Shown here: piece after piece, positions 5,099 through 13,810 of the stretch
How the letters are laid out: the number at the start of each line of letters is the position of its first letter
How positions within the stretch are numbered: position 1 is the first letter of the stretch
Assembly: GCA_051004015.1 (NCBI GenBank)
Contig: JBPCKT010000092.1
Coordinates: 1 to 21,322, forward strand
Direction: 5' to 3'
Source: SXOA01 sp051004015
GTDB taxonomy: Bacteria; Planctomycetota; Planctomycetia; Pirellulales; Pirellulaceae
Length of the DNA stretch: 21,322 bases
Program-made: the position numbers and the translations under genes
The notes under the pieces: model-generated
Seen by the model: only the letters and a program-made list of their open reading frames with translations
Told to the model about the DNA's origin: nothing
Database searches by the model: none

Positions 5099-5566
5099 AT
5101 GAGTCCCCTTGCGCCGCTGGCCATTCTGGCCCTGTCCCTTTCCGCCGATCGGGCCCCCATTTTTCAGGCGACCCCCGCCGAGGTGGTGCAGACCATCCGC
5201 TACAACGCCGCCAGCACCGACCTTTGGCTGCAGGACCATCGCGTGGAGATTCGCGGCGTCGTGAGCCGCATCGAAAAGGATGGCCTGGGGAATTACATCG
5301 CCATCATGGAAACCCGGATCGACGAGCCGGCCGCGGAGGTATCGGGGACGCTCCGCTTCACGTTTGCTCCCTCCGAGCGGGATTCGCTGGCCGCGGTCCT
5401 CGCTCCCGCGCAGGCAGTCTCCATTCAAGGGGACTTCCGCTTTGTCCGCGACCTGCTGCGGCGCATGGCCCGCAACTCGGTCACGGTGGATTTGCTCAAC
5501 TGCCAGGTGGTGCCCGCTGCCTTGCTGCCGCCCCCCGTGGTTCCGGCGCCGGCCCCGGCTCCCTAA
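5099..5566 (+). CDS. Secreted OB-fold protein (tRNA_anti-like)
   Basis: A 155-aa protein. The N-terminus MSPLAPLAILALSLSADRAP looks like a short signal peptide. The body (about 25-140) fits the tRNA_anti-like OB-fold family: a helix (ATPAEVVQTIRYNAASTDLW), then a beta strand with VEIRGVVSRIEKDGLGNYIA, a middle region with LRFTFAPSERDSLAAV, and QAVSIQGDFRFV followed by the closing strand VTVDLLNCQVV. The C-terminus is a Pro/Ala tail. Proteins of this family are small periplasmic OB-fold proteins of unknown ligand. Start ATG 5099 has GGAG eight bases upstream. It precedes the acyltransferase gene by about 107 bases, so the two may be cotranscribed, but nothing connects their functions. Confidence 0.75.
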   Translation: MSPLAPLAILALSLSADRAPIFQATPAEVVQTIRYNAASTDLWLQDHRVEIRGVVSRIEKDGLGNYIAIMETRIDEPAAEVSGTLRFTFAPSERDSLAAVLAPAQAVSIQGDFRFVRDLLRRMARNSVTVDLLNCQVVPAALLPPPVVPAPAPAP

Positions 5567-5673
5567 GCGTCGTCAGTAATTCCCCTTCTCGCTACCCAGT
5601 TGCTCCCCGCGGTGGCGTGGATTCAATTGAAGTCCTCTTTTCCGGCCATGCTCAAGCCCGCGAAGTCGACTCC

Positions 5674-6870
5674 GTGAACCGCCAACCGTTTCAAACGCCC
5701 CCCAAGTCGTGGCCCCATCAGATGACGCCGTGGCTGGTGCGGCTGTGGCGGCCGCTGATCAACCGGGCGCTGCGGAAGAGCCAGAAGATCACGCAAGTGG
5801 AGGTGCAGGGGGCGGAGCACGTACGCGGGGCGGTGCAGGACGGGGCGGGGACGCTGATCACTCCCAACCACTCGTTCCATTACGACTCTTACGTGATGAT
5901 CGAGGCGGCTCATCGCTGCGGCAGTTGCTTTCACTTCCTGTCCGCCTGGCAGGTCTTCGCCATGAGCCGGCCCTTCGAGCAGAAGGTTTTGCAGTGGCAC
6001 GGCTGCTACAGCATCAACCGGGAAGGAAACGACTTGCAGGCGTTCAAGACCTCCGTGGACATCCTTCGCGAGAGCCCCCATCCGCTGGTCATTTTTCCCG
6101 AAGGGGACATCTACCACAACAACGACCGCGTCACTCCGTTCCGCGAAGGGGCCGCTGCCATCGCCATGTCGGCCGCCAAGAAGGGGCCGCGAAAAATCGT
6201 CGCCATCCCGGCCGCCCTCAAATGCTTCTACGTGCAGGACCCGCAAGCAGAGCTGCTCGAACTGATGGCCCGGCTGGAGGAATCGCTGCACTGGCGGCCG
6301 CGGACCGATCTCTCGCTGCCCGTGCGAATCTACAAACTGGCGGAGGGAATGCTGACGCTCAAGGAAATCGAATATCAGGCCGGGCCGCGGTCGGGCACGC
6401 TCCCGGAGCGAATTGCCGCGTTGTCGAACAAGATTCTCGCCGACCTGGAACAGGAACACTCCTTGCGGGATCGTGGCGGCATCATTCCCGAGCGCGTCAA
6501 GGAAGCGCGAAAGGCGATCATCAAGGCCAGCGAGAAGGAGGGGCTTTCGGACGGCGAAGCAGTTCGCCTGGAGCACCAGATGGACGACCTGTTCTTCGTC
6601 ATCCAGCTCTTCAGCTATCCGGGGAACTACGTGCAGGAGAAGCCGACGCTGGAGCGGATTGCGGAAACGCTGGACAAGTTTGAGGAGGACGTGCTGCGAG
6701 CCGTTTATCCCGGCATCCGCGGCGAGCGGCACGCCGTTGTCCGCTTCGGCGAGCCGCTGGAAGTGCCCCCAGAGCGGGAGAGCAAAAATGCCGTCAGCGA
6801 ATGGACCGACCTGCTTGAGCAGAAGGTGCAGGGATTGCTCGACGAGATCAACGCGGCAAGAGACAATTGA
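5674..6870 (+). CDS. PlsC-type 1-acyl-glycerol-3-phosphate acyltransferase family protein
   Basis: 398 aa from GTG 5674, which opens with VNRQPFQTPPKSWPHQMTPW, a beginning I associate with planctomycete members of this family. ATG 5722 is an alternative giving 382 aa. The family signature is clear: block I NHSFHYDS with the catalytic H66-x4-D71, and block III FPEG at 141-144 (VIFPEGDIYHNND). EGAAAIAMSAAKKGPRKIVAIPAALK provides block IV. Such enzymes transfer an acyl group from acyl-ACP or acyl-CoA to a glycerophospholipid or related acceptor at the membrane. The long C-terminal part (about 190-398), charged and helical with no known domain, is an extension relative to the roughly 240-aa PlsC and suggests a different acceptor. 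The stop TGA lies 65 bases before the next start. Confidence 0.85.
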   Translation: MNRQPFQTPPKSWPHQMTPWLVRLWRPLINRALRKSQKITQVEVQGAEHVRGAVQDGAGTLITPNHSFHYDSYVMIEAAHRCGSCFHFLSAWQVFAMSRPFEQKVLQWHGCYSINREGNDLQAFKTSVDILRESPHPLVIFPEGDIYHNNDRVTPFREGAAAIAMSAAKKGPRKIVAIPAALKCFYVQDPQAELLELMARLEESLHWRPRTDLSLPVRIYKLAEGMLTLKEIEYQAGPRSGTLPERIAALSNKILADLEQEHSLRDRGGIIPERVKEARKAIIKASEKEGLSDGEAVRLEHQMDDLFFVIQLFSYPGNYVQEKPTLERIAETLDKFEEDVLRAVYPGIRGERHAVVRFGEPLEVPPERESKNAVSEWTDLLEQKVQGLLDEINAARDN

Positions 6871-6935
6871 GCCACACCGGCTTGTCGCACTTTGGAAATA
6901 TCCGCGGACGCCAAGCAGAAAAAGGATTGCCTTCG

Positions 6936-9900
6936 ATGGGTGAGACGCCTGGATCAGATTCGCCGCCGCCACGCGCTGGCAAGGGCCGCCCTCTGGCCAT
7001 CTTGCTGGCGACGATTGGCGGCATCGCTTTGGTGGCCTTCCTCGCGAGCTATTTTTTTGGTCTTGGGGGAGTCGGCCGCACGACACTTCCGACTGCCGAG
7101 GAGTGTTTGCGGCTGGAAGCACTGAAAAACGTCGCCTTGGCTCACCTGGAAAACGAAGAGTTCGCCGAGGCGGATGGGCGGCTGGCCGAAATCGCGGCGA
7201 AACTTCCAGCCGAATCGCTGGGCCGGCGGGACCTGGCCATTTGCCGCATGTTGTGGCTGGGGCACGCGACTAAATCGAGGCCCGATCCCCAGCTAGTTCA
7301 AGACGCCGTGGAAGCGCTGGCCACGGCCGAGCCAGACTCCTCCCTGGCCCATCTCCTGATGGCCCGCAGGGAGCTTCGCTTGGACATGAATGCCTCTCTC
7401 GCGGAAAGCGTGGAACGGCTGACTCGCGCCATCCCCCACTATCACAAGGCGGCGGAGTTGGCCCCTCAGGACCCTGTGCCGAGATTCGAGCTCTACGAAC
7501 GGACCAACCTATCCGAACCCTTGAGGTTGAGCCAAGGAATTCCGGCCCTCGGCGAAGCCTACCGCCGCGCGCCGGGGAATCTGTGGGTCATGAAGGAGTG
7601 GCTGGTCGCGCAGGCCCAAGCCGAGGACCCAGCGATTCAGGGCACGATTGCGGCGGCCCGAGAGCGGCTGCGACCGGTGCGCGAGCAAGTCTTGCGGCGG
7701 AGCACGAACGACGTTTGGGAGTTTCTCGATCAGACCGCCGCAGCCGCCCTGAAGGGGGATTGGAACGAGGCCAAGCATCAAGCACGAAGGGTCAGCAATG
7801 TCATCTATTCGGATGACGTGCTGCAGAGCGACCGCCGCCTCGTGTTTCCGCATTTGCTCGAGCTCGCCGATTACGAGTTCAGCCCGGAGTTTCGCGAGCG
7901 GATTACCAAGACGCAGTCTTCTGCTCCCGCGCCAGCCGCCAATCCCTTTCAACTCGCGATGGCCGACGCCGCGCTCGCCAACACGACCGACGCCAAAGCC
8001 ATTGCCCTGGCTGACTTCGACCTGAACGGCACTCTGGATCTGATCGTGCTCCGCGAAAAGGAGCTGCTGGTGCTGGGCCGATCGGAAAGCACCGACCCCT
8101 GGAAGCCGATTGCGAAGGTCGAGATTCCGGCCGGGTACTCGCGGCTGCTGGTCGCCGACTTGGATGAAGACGAAAGCCGCGATTCGGTCGAAAGGCGGCT
8201 TCCCGGCGAGTTGCCGAGTCCCGCGAGACTGAGGCTCAACTCGGAAAAATACGCCATTGCCGATGTCGACGTGGTGCTGTACGGAGCAAGTGGGGTCATG
8301 CTCCTGCGCAACGAGAGAGATTCCACGACCGGCCAGAGATCGTTGACCCCGGTCGAGCTGAACAGCGCATTAAGGTCTACAAAGCCAATTTCGGCAGCGG
8401 TGCTAGTGGATTTCTATCACGACGGCGACTTGGACCTGGTTTTGGCCTCGGAAGAGGGAGTGTGCCTGTGGACGAACCAGGGGGACATGCGGCTGGGCGA
8501 CCTCAGCAAGTTCTCCTCGCTGCCGCCGCCAGGGGTCAAGCTCACGTCTCTCACCGCCGTCGATTGGGATCGCGACGCAGACCTTGACATCGTGGCGAGC
8601 GGACCAGGAGTGGGGACGCTGGGTTGGCTCGAAAATTTGCGGCACGGCCAGTTCCGCTGGCGGTTGCTCGAGAGCGAATATGGCGACCTCGATTCGTCGC
8701 GCGCTTTGGCGCTCTGCGAAGCCGACGGCAATGCCTCGTGGGACCTGGCCGGCGCGGGAGAGAGTGGCGTAGATATCGCTCTCACCACGACCATCTCTCC
8801 CGGTGTCATCCGTCATGTGCGCAACCAACCTCTGTCTGGGTCCCCGCGGCAAGGAATCATCGCCTTGGACTACGATAACGATGCCCATCCAGACTTGCTG
8901 CATTGGAACCGTGAGACGCTGACGTTGCACCATGGCGGGGACCGGGGGGAGTTTGACCCGGCCGCGACCACGGAGTTGGCAGCGCCTAAGAACCTGGCGG
9001 ATTGCGCGGTGGGAGACCTCGATGGCGATGGAGACGTCGATCTGGTCACTGCCGCGTCGGGCGGTGTCGCGATTTACGACAATCAGGAAGGCCATAAGAA
9101 TCACTGGCTCCGCATGCACCTGCGGGGTGGACAGGATCCCCAGCAAAAGAGCAACGGCCGCGTGAACCACAACGGGGTGGGAAGCCTGGTCGAAATCAAG
9201 GGGGGGCTAAGCTATCAGGCGCAAGTCTCCACGGGACAGACTCTGCACTTTGGTCTCGGCAAGAACCCGCAGGCCGACGTGGCCCGCGTCCTCTGGACGA
9301 ACGGGCTGCCGCAAACAGTGGTTGGACCGCGGGGCGATCAAACGCTGCAAGAAGTTCTCATCCTCAAGGGTTCCTGTCCCTATCTCTACACATGGACCGG
9401 CGAGCGGTACGAGTTCTTCACCGATTTGCTGTGGGCCGCGCCGCTAGGCTTGCAGTTCGGCGAAGGGAAGCTCGCTCCTTCGCGCGCGTGGGAATACCTC
9501 AAGATCCCTGGCGACCGCCTGGCCCTAGACAGCGGCCGCTATCGCCTGCAAATCACCGAGGAGTTGTGGGAGGCCGCCTACTTCGACCAAGTGGAGCTGA
9601 TTGCCGTTGACCACCCGGCAGACGTGGAAATCTTTACGAACGAGAAAGTCGGCCCCGCGGAACTTGCCGAATTCAAAGTGCACTCCGTGCGAGCGCCGAA
9701 GACACCGGTGGCCGCCCGCGACAAGCACGGGCGCGATGTTCTTGACCAGATCAAAAGCCGCGATGGCGTCTACTTTCGCGGCTTTGACGGTCGCCAGTTG
9801 CAGGGCCTGACCGACGAACATTTTCTGGAGCTTGATCTGGGAAAACTCGGTCATCCCAAGCAAATTACGCTGTTTCTTACCGGGTGGATTTATCCAACGG

Positions 9901-10667
9901 ATACGTCGCTCAACGTAGCGGTGGGCGAGAATCCGGCGCTCGGCCTGCCGCGACCGCCGTACCTGATGGTGCCGAATGAGCGAGGCGAGTGGCAGGAGGT
10001 CCGGCCGTACATGGGGTTTCCCGGCGGAAAAACCAAGACTATTGCCGTGGATCTTTCGAACCTGTTTCCGGCCGACGACTATCGCCTCCGAATTGTCACG
10101 AGCGCCGAGATTTATTGGGACGAGGCTTTCTTTACCGTCGACGAGCAGCCGGCCCCCACGAAATTGACCCCGCTGACGCTCGTCGCGGCTGATTTGCACG
10201 AGCGGGGATTCTCCGGCACTTTTCCCAAGCGGGCCAATGCTCCCGACACCTACGATTACAACCAGGTCTCTCGCGAGCCGCGTTGGCCGCCGATGGCGGG
10301 GCAGTTCACCCGCTATGGCGATGTGCGCTCGCTACTCGCGGAGGCCGATGACCTGCATGCGGTGATGGGCTCCGGGGATGAAATGACCCTGGAATTCGCC
10401 GCGGCTTCCGAGCCACCACCTGGCTGGAGGCGGGACTTCCTCCTGCACAACGTCGGCTGGGATAAAGATGCCGACCTCAACACCGTTTTCGGACAAACCG
10501 TCGAGCCGCTGCCGTTTGCGGCGATGACGAGCTATCCCTTCCCGCCGGGAGAAACGTACCCCGACTCGCCTCGGCACCGCCGCTACCTGGAGACCTTTCA
10601 GACGCGGCAGCAGTCCCCCAGCCGCTTTTGGAAACGGCTTCAACCGGGTCAGGGGCAACAGCGCTAG
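6936..10667 (+). CDS. Membrane-anchored TPR / FG-GAP / ASPIC-UnbV (CRTAC1-like) giant protein
   Basis: 1243 aa from ATG 6936, preceded by AAAGGA; an earlier in-frame TTG at 6867 overlaps the previous stop and is less likely. A membrane segment at about residues 20-45 (LAILLATIGGIALVAFLASY) anchors it. A helical TPR-like region follows (about 55-330), then FG-GAP/VCBS propeller repeats with Ca-binding loops such as DFDLNGTLDL, DFYHDGDLDL, DWDRDADLDI, DYDNDAHPDL and DLDGDGDVDL. At about 720-808 lies an ASPIC/UnbV domain (GVGSLVEIKGGLSYQAQVS, then HFGLGKNPQADVARVLWTNG). The last 430 residues (from CPYLYTWTGERYEFFTDLLW) form a beta-rich domain seen in some large acidobacterial and planctomycete CRTAC1 proteins, as I recall. 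Most of the protein is probably extracytoplasmic. It combines in one chain the TPR and CRTAC1 modules that are two separate genes on the opposite strand immediately downstream. Confidence 0.85.
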   Translation: MGETPGSDSPPPRAGKGRPLAILLATIGGIALVAFLASYFFGLGGVGRTTLPTAEECLRLEALKNVALAHLENEEFAEADGRLAEIAAKLPAESLGRRDLAICRMLWLGHATKSRPDPQLVQDAVEALATAEPDSSLAHLLMARRELRLDMNASLAESVERLTRAIPHYHKAAELAPQDPVPRFELYERTNLSEPLRLSQGIPALGEAYRRAPGNLWVMKEWLVAQAQAEDPAIQGTIAAARERLRPVREQVLRRSTNDVWEFLDQTAAAALKGDWNEAKHQARRVSNVIYSDDVLQSDRRLVFPHLLELADYEFSPEFRERITKTQSSAPAPAANPFQLAMADAALANTTDAKAIALADFDLNGTLDLIVLREKELLVLGRSESTDPWKPIAKVEIPAGYSRLLVADLDEDESRDSVERRLPGELPSPARLRLNSEKYAIADVDVVLYGASGVMLLRNERDSTTGQRSLTPVELNSALRSTKPISAAVLVDFYHDGDLDLVLASEEGVCLWTNQGDMRLGDLSKFSSLPPPGVKLTSLTAVDWDRDADLDIVASGPGVGTLGWLENLRHGQFRWRLLESEYGDLDSSRALALCEADGNASWDLAGAGESGVDIALTTTISPGVIRHVRNQPLSGSPRQGIIALDYDNDAHPDLLHWNRETLTLHHGGDRGEFDPAATTELAAPKNLADCAVGDLDGDGDVDLVTAASGGVAIYDNQEGHKNHWLRMHLRGGQDPQQKSNGRVNHNGVGSLVEIKGGLSYQAQVSTGQTLHFGLGKNPQADVARVLWTNGLPQTVVGPRGDQTLQEVLILKGSCPYLYTWTGERYEFFTDLLWAAPLGLQFGEGKLAPSRAWEYLKIPGDRLALDSGRYRLQITEELWEAAYFDQVELIAVDHPADVEIFTNEKVGPAELAEFKVHSVRAPKTPVAARDKHGRDVLDQIKSRDGVYFRGFDGRQLQGLTDEHFLELDLGKLGHPKQITLFLTGWIYPTDTSLNVAVGENPALGLPRPPYLMVPNERGEWQEVRPYMGFPGGKTKTIAVDLSNLFPADDYRLRIVTSAEIYWDEAFFTVDEQPAPTKLTPLTLVAADLHERGFSGTFPKRANAPDTYDYNQVSREPRWPPMAGQFTRYGDVRSLLAEADDLHAVMGSGDEMTLEFAAASEPPPGWRRDFLLHNVGWDKDADLNTVFGQTVEPLPFAAMTSYPFPPGETYPDSPRHRRYLETFQTRQQSPSRFWKRLQPGQGQQR

Positions 10668-10682
10668 AGCGGGCCGCTGGAC

Positions 10683-11969
10683 TCAACGCCCTTTTTCAAG
10701 AATTTCCAATCGTTCCCGCGCCTGCTGATGATTGGGAAAGTAGCGCAGTGCCTCGCGATACGCCTTCACCGCCCCTGGCAGATCTCCCTGCCCCTCCCGG
10801 CATTGGCCCAGTGCATAGTAGGCCGGGCCGCGCTTGGGGTCCAAGGCGAGCACCTTTTGAATCGCTTCCTCGGCCTCCGGGAATCGTTGCTGCCAGATCA
10901 GCACATCGCCGAGGTTGAGCCAGCCCTTGGCGTTCTTGGGCGAAAGCTGGATGCTCCTTCGCACGGCTCGCTCGGCGGCGACGGGATCATTCGCCATGCC
11001 GCGGGCACTGCCGAGTGCGTCCCAGGCTTCGAAGGAATCAGGATAGCGGTGGACCGCATTTTCCAGTATCGCCAACATTTCCCGGAACTGGTTCTGATCC
11101 ATGTGCTGCCGGGCTTTGGCCAATTCCACGGCAACGCCGATCCCCAATCTGGCGACCTGAACCATGGGATCGTCGACTCGCAGCGCGTCATCGGGCAGTT
11201 CCGCCAACATCTGCCGCTCGCGCTCCGCGGCGAGGCCGTTCCCCAGCCGGTCGTAGACTCGGGCCCTCATGACGCATGCCTGATTCCGCGTGCCAGGACT
11301 TCCGGCAATGGCGTTCAGATATTTCAGGGAATCGCCGTACTGCTGGCGGGCCAGAGCCAGCTTCGCCAGGCCCAATTGCGAGAGCTCGTCGCTGGGCCTG
11401 GCGGCGAGTGACTTGCCGTACTCCACTTCCGCATCGTCCAGGCGGCCCAGCTCGAGCAGCGTGTCGGCTAGTCGCAACTGAGCCATGGAATGAGGCGGGC
11501 CGCGGCCGGCCGCCAGTCGGAAATGAGGCAACGCCGCCGCGGGCCCGCCGGGTCCTTGCCGGTGGAGGTCTCCCTGAAGATACGGCCAATCAGGGTTTTT
11601 TGGCTCCAGGCTCGCCGCGGCGCTGTAACAAACATGGGCGGCATCGCTGAAGCCGTGGGCGTGCAGGACCATTGCGTATTGGCCCCATGCGATCGCCGAG
11701 AGCGGAGCCTGCGTCAAGACATCGTGTGCGACGCGAACAGACTTTGAGATTTCCGGATCGGCCCCGTCCAGATTGACCGTGGGAATTTCCGGCAATTCCG
11801 GAGGGCCATCTTGGCGAAGGAAGAAAAAAATACCTACAGCGACGGCCAGGGTCAAAAAAATCCCCGCCAAGAACAGATAGCGACGCCAGATGCTCTTGGG
11901 GAGCCTGGTGGCCTCCTCGGGCATCAGGAGACTTTGGTCTTCGCTCACTGGCTGGTGGGACTCACTCAC
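10683..11969 (-). CDS. TPR-repeat membrane protein
   Basis: 428 aa from GTG 11969, which overlaps the stop of the upstream CRTAC1-like gene as GTGA (11969-11966), a layout typical of translational coupling. A longer frame would begin at 12077 but lies fully inside the other gene. A transmembrane helix at about residues 29-50 (YLFLAGIFLTLAVAVGIFFF) anchors the protein. After it come about nine to ten TPR-like helical pairs: AALPHFRLAAGRGPPHSMAQ, LADTLLELGRLDDAEVEYGK, NLGDVLIWQQRFPEAEEAI, ALGQCREGQGDLPGAVKAYR. TPRs mediate protein-protein contacts; a partnership with the coupled CRTAC1-like protein is the natural inference. The gene converges with the giant protein gene: only 15 bases separate their stops. 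Confidence 0.88.
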   Translation of the reverse strand: MSESHQPVSEDQSLLMPEEATRLPKSIWRRYLFLAGIFLTLAVAVGIFFFLRQDGPPELPEIPTVNLDGADPEISKSVRVAHDVLTQAPLSAIAWGQYAMVLHAHGFSDAAHVCYSAAASLEPKNPDWPYLQGDLHRQGPGGPAAALPHFRLAAGRGPPHSMAQLRLADTLLELGRLDDAEVEYGKSLAARPSDELSQLGLAKLALARQQYGDSLKYLNAIAGSPGTRNQACVMRARVYDRLGNGLAAERERQMLAELPDDALRVDDPMVQVARLGIGVAVELAKARQHMDQNQFREMLAILENAVHRYPDSFEAWDALGSARGMANDPVAAERAVRRSIQLSPKNAKGWLNLGDVLIWQQRFPEAEEAIQKVLALDPKRGPAYYALGQCREGQGDLPGAVKAYREALRYFPNHQQARERLEILEKGR

Positions 11970-13705
11970 GGCCCTTCCGCCCCTTTCGCTGGGAGCGCCT
12001 TCCCTTTGCCATGCTGAACTTCCACCACGCGATCCACCCCCCGACAGGGAAACTGTTCCAGGGTTCCGTCCGGCCACAGCACCTCGATCGAATCGATGCG
12101 ATCCACGGGTCCCAGTCCAAAGTGCGCTCTCGGATCATTGGCACACTGATAGCTCTGGCCGGGCTGAATGATGCTCTGCCAGCGGCGTGCGCCGGTGACC
12201 ACCCGAACCTCCGCGCCCAGGGCTTCGCGATGCAGGGCCGGATCCAAGGCCCGCACCATGAGCCAGTGCCCGCGCGCGGGGGCGATGTTGCGCAGGATGC
12301 GGGCTGGCCCGCCGATTTGGGTGACGAGTAAATCCAGCGCACCGTCACCATCCATGTCGCCCAGGCACAGGCCACGGCCGACGTTGGGCTCGCCGCAGAG
12401 CGCTGGGTTATCGCTGGAGATGTCTCGAAAGTGCCCGCTGCCGTCGTTGGCGAAGACCTGGTTGCGATCTTTATAATCGTCCCAAAACGAAGGAGACGGC
12501 GCGTCGCGACGTTGCACATAGCCGTTCACCAGTGTCAGATCTAGAGCTCCGTCCTGGTCAAAGTCGGCCAGCGCCGCGCCCCAAGCCGTGCCATGCCATT
12601 GGCTCTGCGACAGCCCCGCTTGAATGGTCAGCTCTTCAAATGACCCTCTGGGCTGTTGCATCCACAGTCCGTGGTGCTCGTTGCTGAAATGGGTGACGAA
12701 GAGGTCGGAAAATCCATTCCCGTCAACATCCCCATAGGCGACTCCCATGTTGGACAGCGACGCGCCGCGGGAATCGAACGCCACGCCGCGCGGGACCGCT
12801 TCTTCGGTGAAGACGCCGTTGCGCTGATTGATCCAGAGATGATTGGCCGCCAGGTCATTCGCCACGAAGATGTCGGGCCAGCCGTCGCCGCTGAAATCGG
12901 CGCACAGTACTCCCATCCCGGGACCAGGCTGTTCTTCGAGTCCAGCGGCTGCGGTGCGGTCCTCGTAGCCGAGCCATTTCCCCGCGGCATCACAGCCGAG
13001 GTTTCGCCACAGACGGGCCGGAGTGGCGGGAAAAATATTGGGGAGGCAATAATCGCGCTTCCCGGCTCGGCTCGTGCAGTGCCGGGTTGCGTCATAGTCG
13101 AGATAGTTGACAACGACCAGATCGAGCCAGCCATCCCGGTCGTAGTCGACAAAGCTGGCCGAGGCGCCCCAAAAGGGATTCTTCAGCCCGGCCTGCGCCG
13201 TGGCCTCGCCGAACACCCCCTTTCCCTGGTTCAGAAACATCTTGATACCCAGGTATTGCGTTACCAGGACATCGCTCCAACCATCGTTGTTGACATCGCC
13301 GACGGCTACTCCCAGGTTAAACCCGTTGATATCCAGGCCGGATGTTTTGCTGATATCTTGAAACTTGCCGCCGGGCGTTTGGCGAAAGAGTGCGTTGGTC
13401 GATTTTGAATCTGGACCTCCGCATTGGAGGAGATAGATGTCCAACCGGCCGTCGTTGTCACAGTCCAGCAGAGCCGCGCCGGAGCCGTTGATCTGCGGCA
13501 TGAAGTACTTGCCGTCGACGGGGCCAGGGTCGTGGACAAAGTCGAGACCCAGTTCGGTTGTCACGTCGGCAAACCAGGGTTCCCCGGGAGCAATCACTGG
13601 CTTCGCGGCAGGAGAAGTTGCGGGTTGGCCACACCCCGGTGACACTGCGCAGCACGCCAAGCCCAGCGAGGCGCTCAAAATTACGGATCGGTAGCAGACG
13701 GTCAT
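11966..13705 (-). CDS. CRTAC1-like FG-GAP / ASPIC-UnbV lipoprotein
   Basis: 579 aa from ATG 13705 (GGGGA lies just upstream; a TTG at 13717 is unlikely). The N-terminus has a signal peptide with two candidate lipid-attachment cysteines, in LGLAC (C18) or SPGC (C25), so it is probably an outer- or cytoplasmic-membrane lipoprotein facing the periplasm. Seven FG-GAP repeats with Ca-binding loops follow: DCDNDGRLDI (81-90), DVNNDGWSDV, DYDRDGWLDL, DFSGDGWPDI, DVDGNGFSDL, DFDQDGALDL and DMDGDGALDL. They are spaced to make a seven-bladed propeller. The C-terminal 100 residues are an ASPIC/UnbV domain (ALGAEVRVVTGARRWQSII, HFGLGPVDRIDSIEVLWPDG). Substrate or partner is unknown. It is coupled by a 4-base overlap to the TPR gene, a pairing common in planctomycetes. 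Confidence 0.9.
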   Translation of the reverse strand: MTVCYRSVILSASLGLACCAVSPGCGQPATSPAAKPVIAPGEPWFADVTTELGLDFVHDPGPVDGKYFMPQINGSGAALLDCDNDGRLDIYLLQCGGPDSKSTNALFRQTPGGKFQDISKTSGLDINGFNLGVAVGDVNNDGWSDVLVTQYLGIKMFLNQGKGVFGEATAQAGLKNPFWGASASFVDYDRDGWLDLVVVNYLDYDATRHCTSRAGKRDYCLPNIFPATPARLWRNLGCDAAGKWLGYEDRTAAAGLEEQPGPGMGVLCADFSGDGWPDIFVANDLAANHLWINQRNGVFTEEAVPRGVAFDSRGASLSNMGVAYGDVDGNGFSDLFVTHFSNEHHGLWMQQPRGSFEELTIQAGLSQSQWHGTAWGAALADFDQDGALDLTLVNGYVQRRDAPSPSFWDDYKDRNQVFANDGSGHFRDISSDNPALCGEPNVGRGLCLGDMDGDGALDLLVTQIGGPARILRNIAPARGHWLMVRALDPALHREALGAEVRVVTGARRWQSIIQPGQSYQCANDPRAHFGLGPVDRIDSIEVLWPDGTLEQFPCRGVDRVVEVQHGKGKALPAKGAEGP

Positions 13706-13810
13706 CGAGATCCCCAAACAACAAAGTCACCCATATCGTACATTAACCCGCGGGCCAGGATTTGTCTCGCACCGAACGATCAGCACGACCAAACTCGCCC
13801 ATTCGAGTTC

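Noticed and set aside
5623..7122. 499-codon minus-strand open frame
   Set aside because: It is antisense to the acyltransferase, whose HxxxxD and FPEG motifs prove the plus-strand frame.
10668..10682. Possible bidirectional terminator between the convergent genes
   Set aside because: The 15-base gap contains only a short GCGGGCCGC-type symmetry with no T-run on either side.
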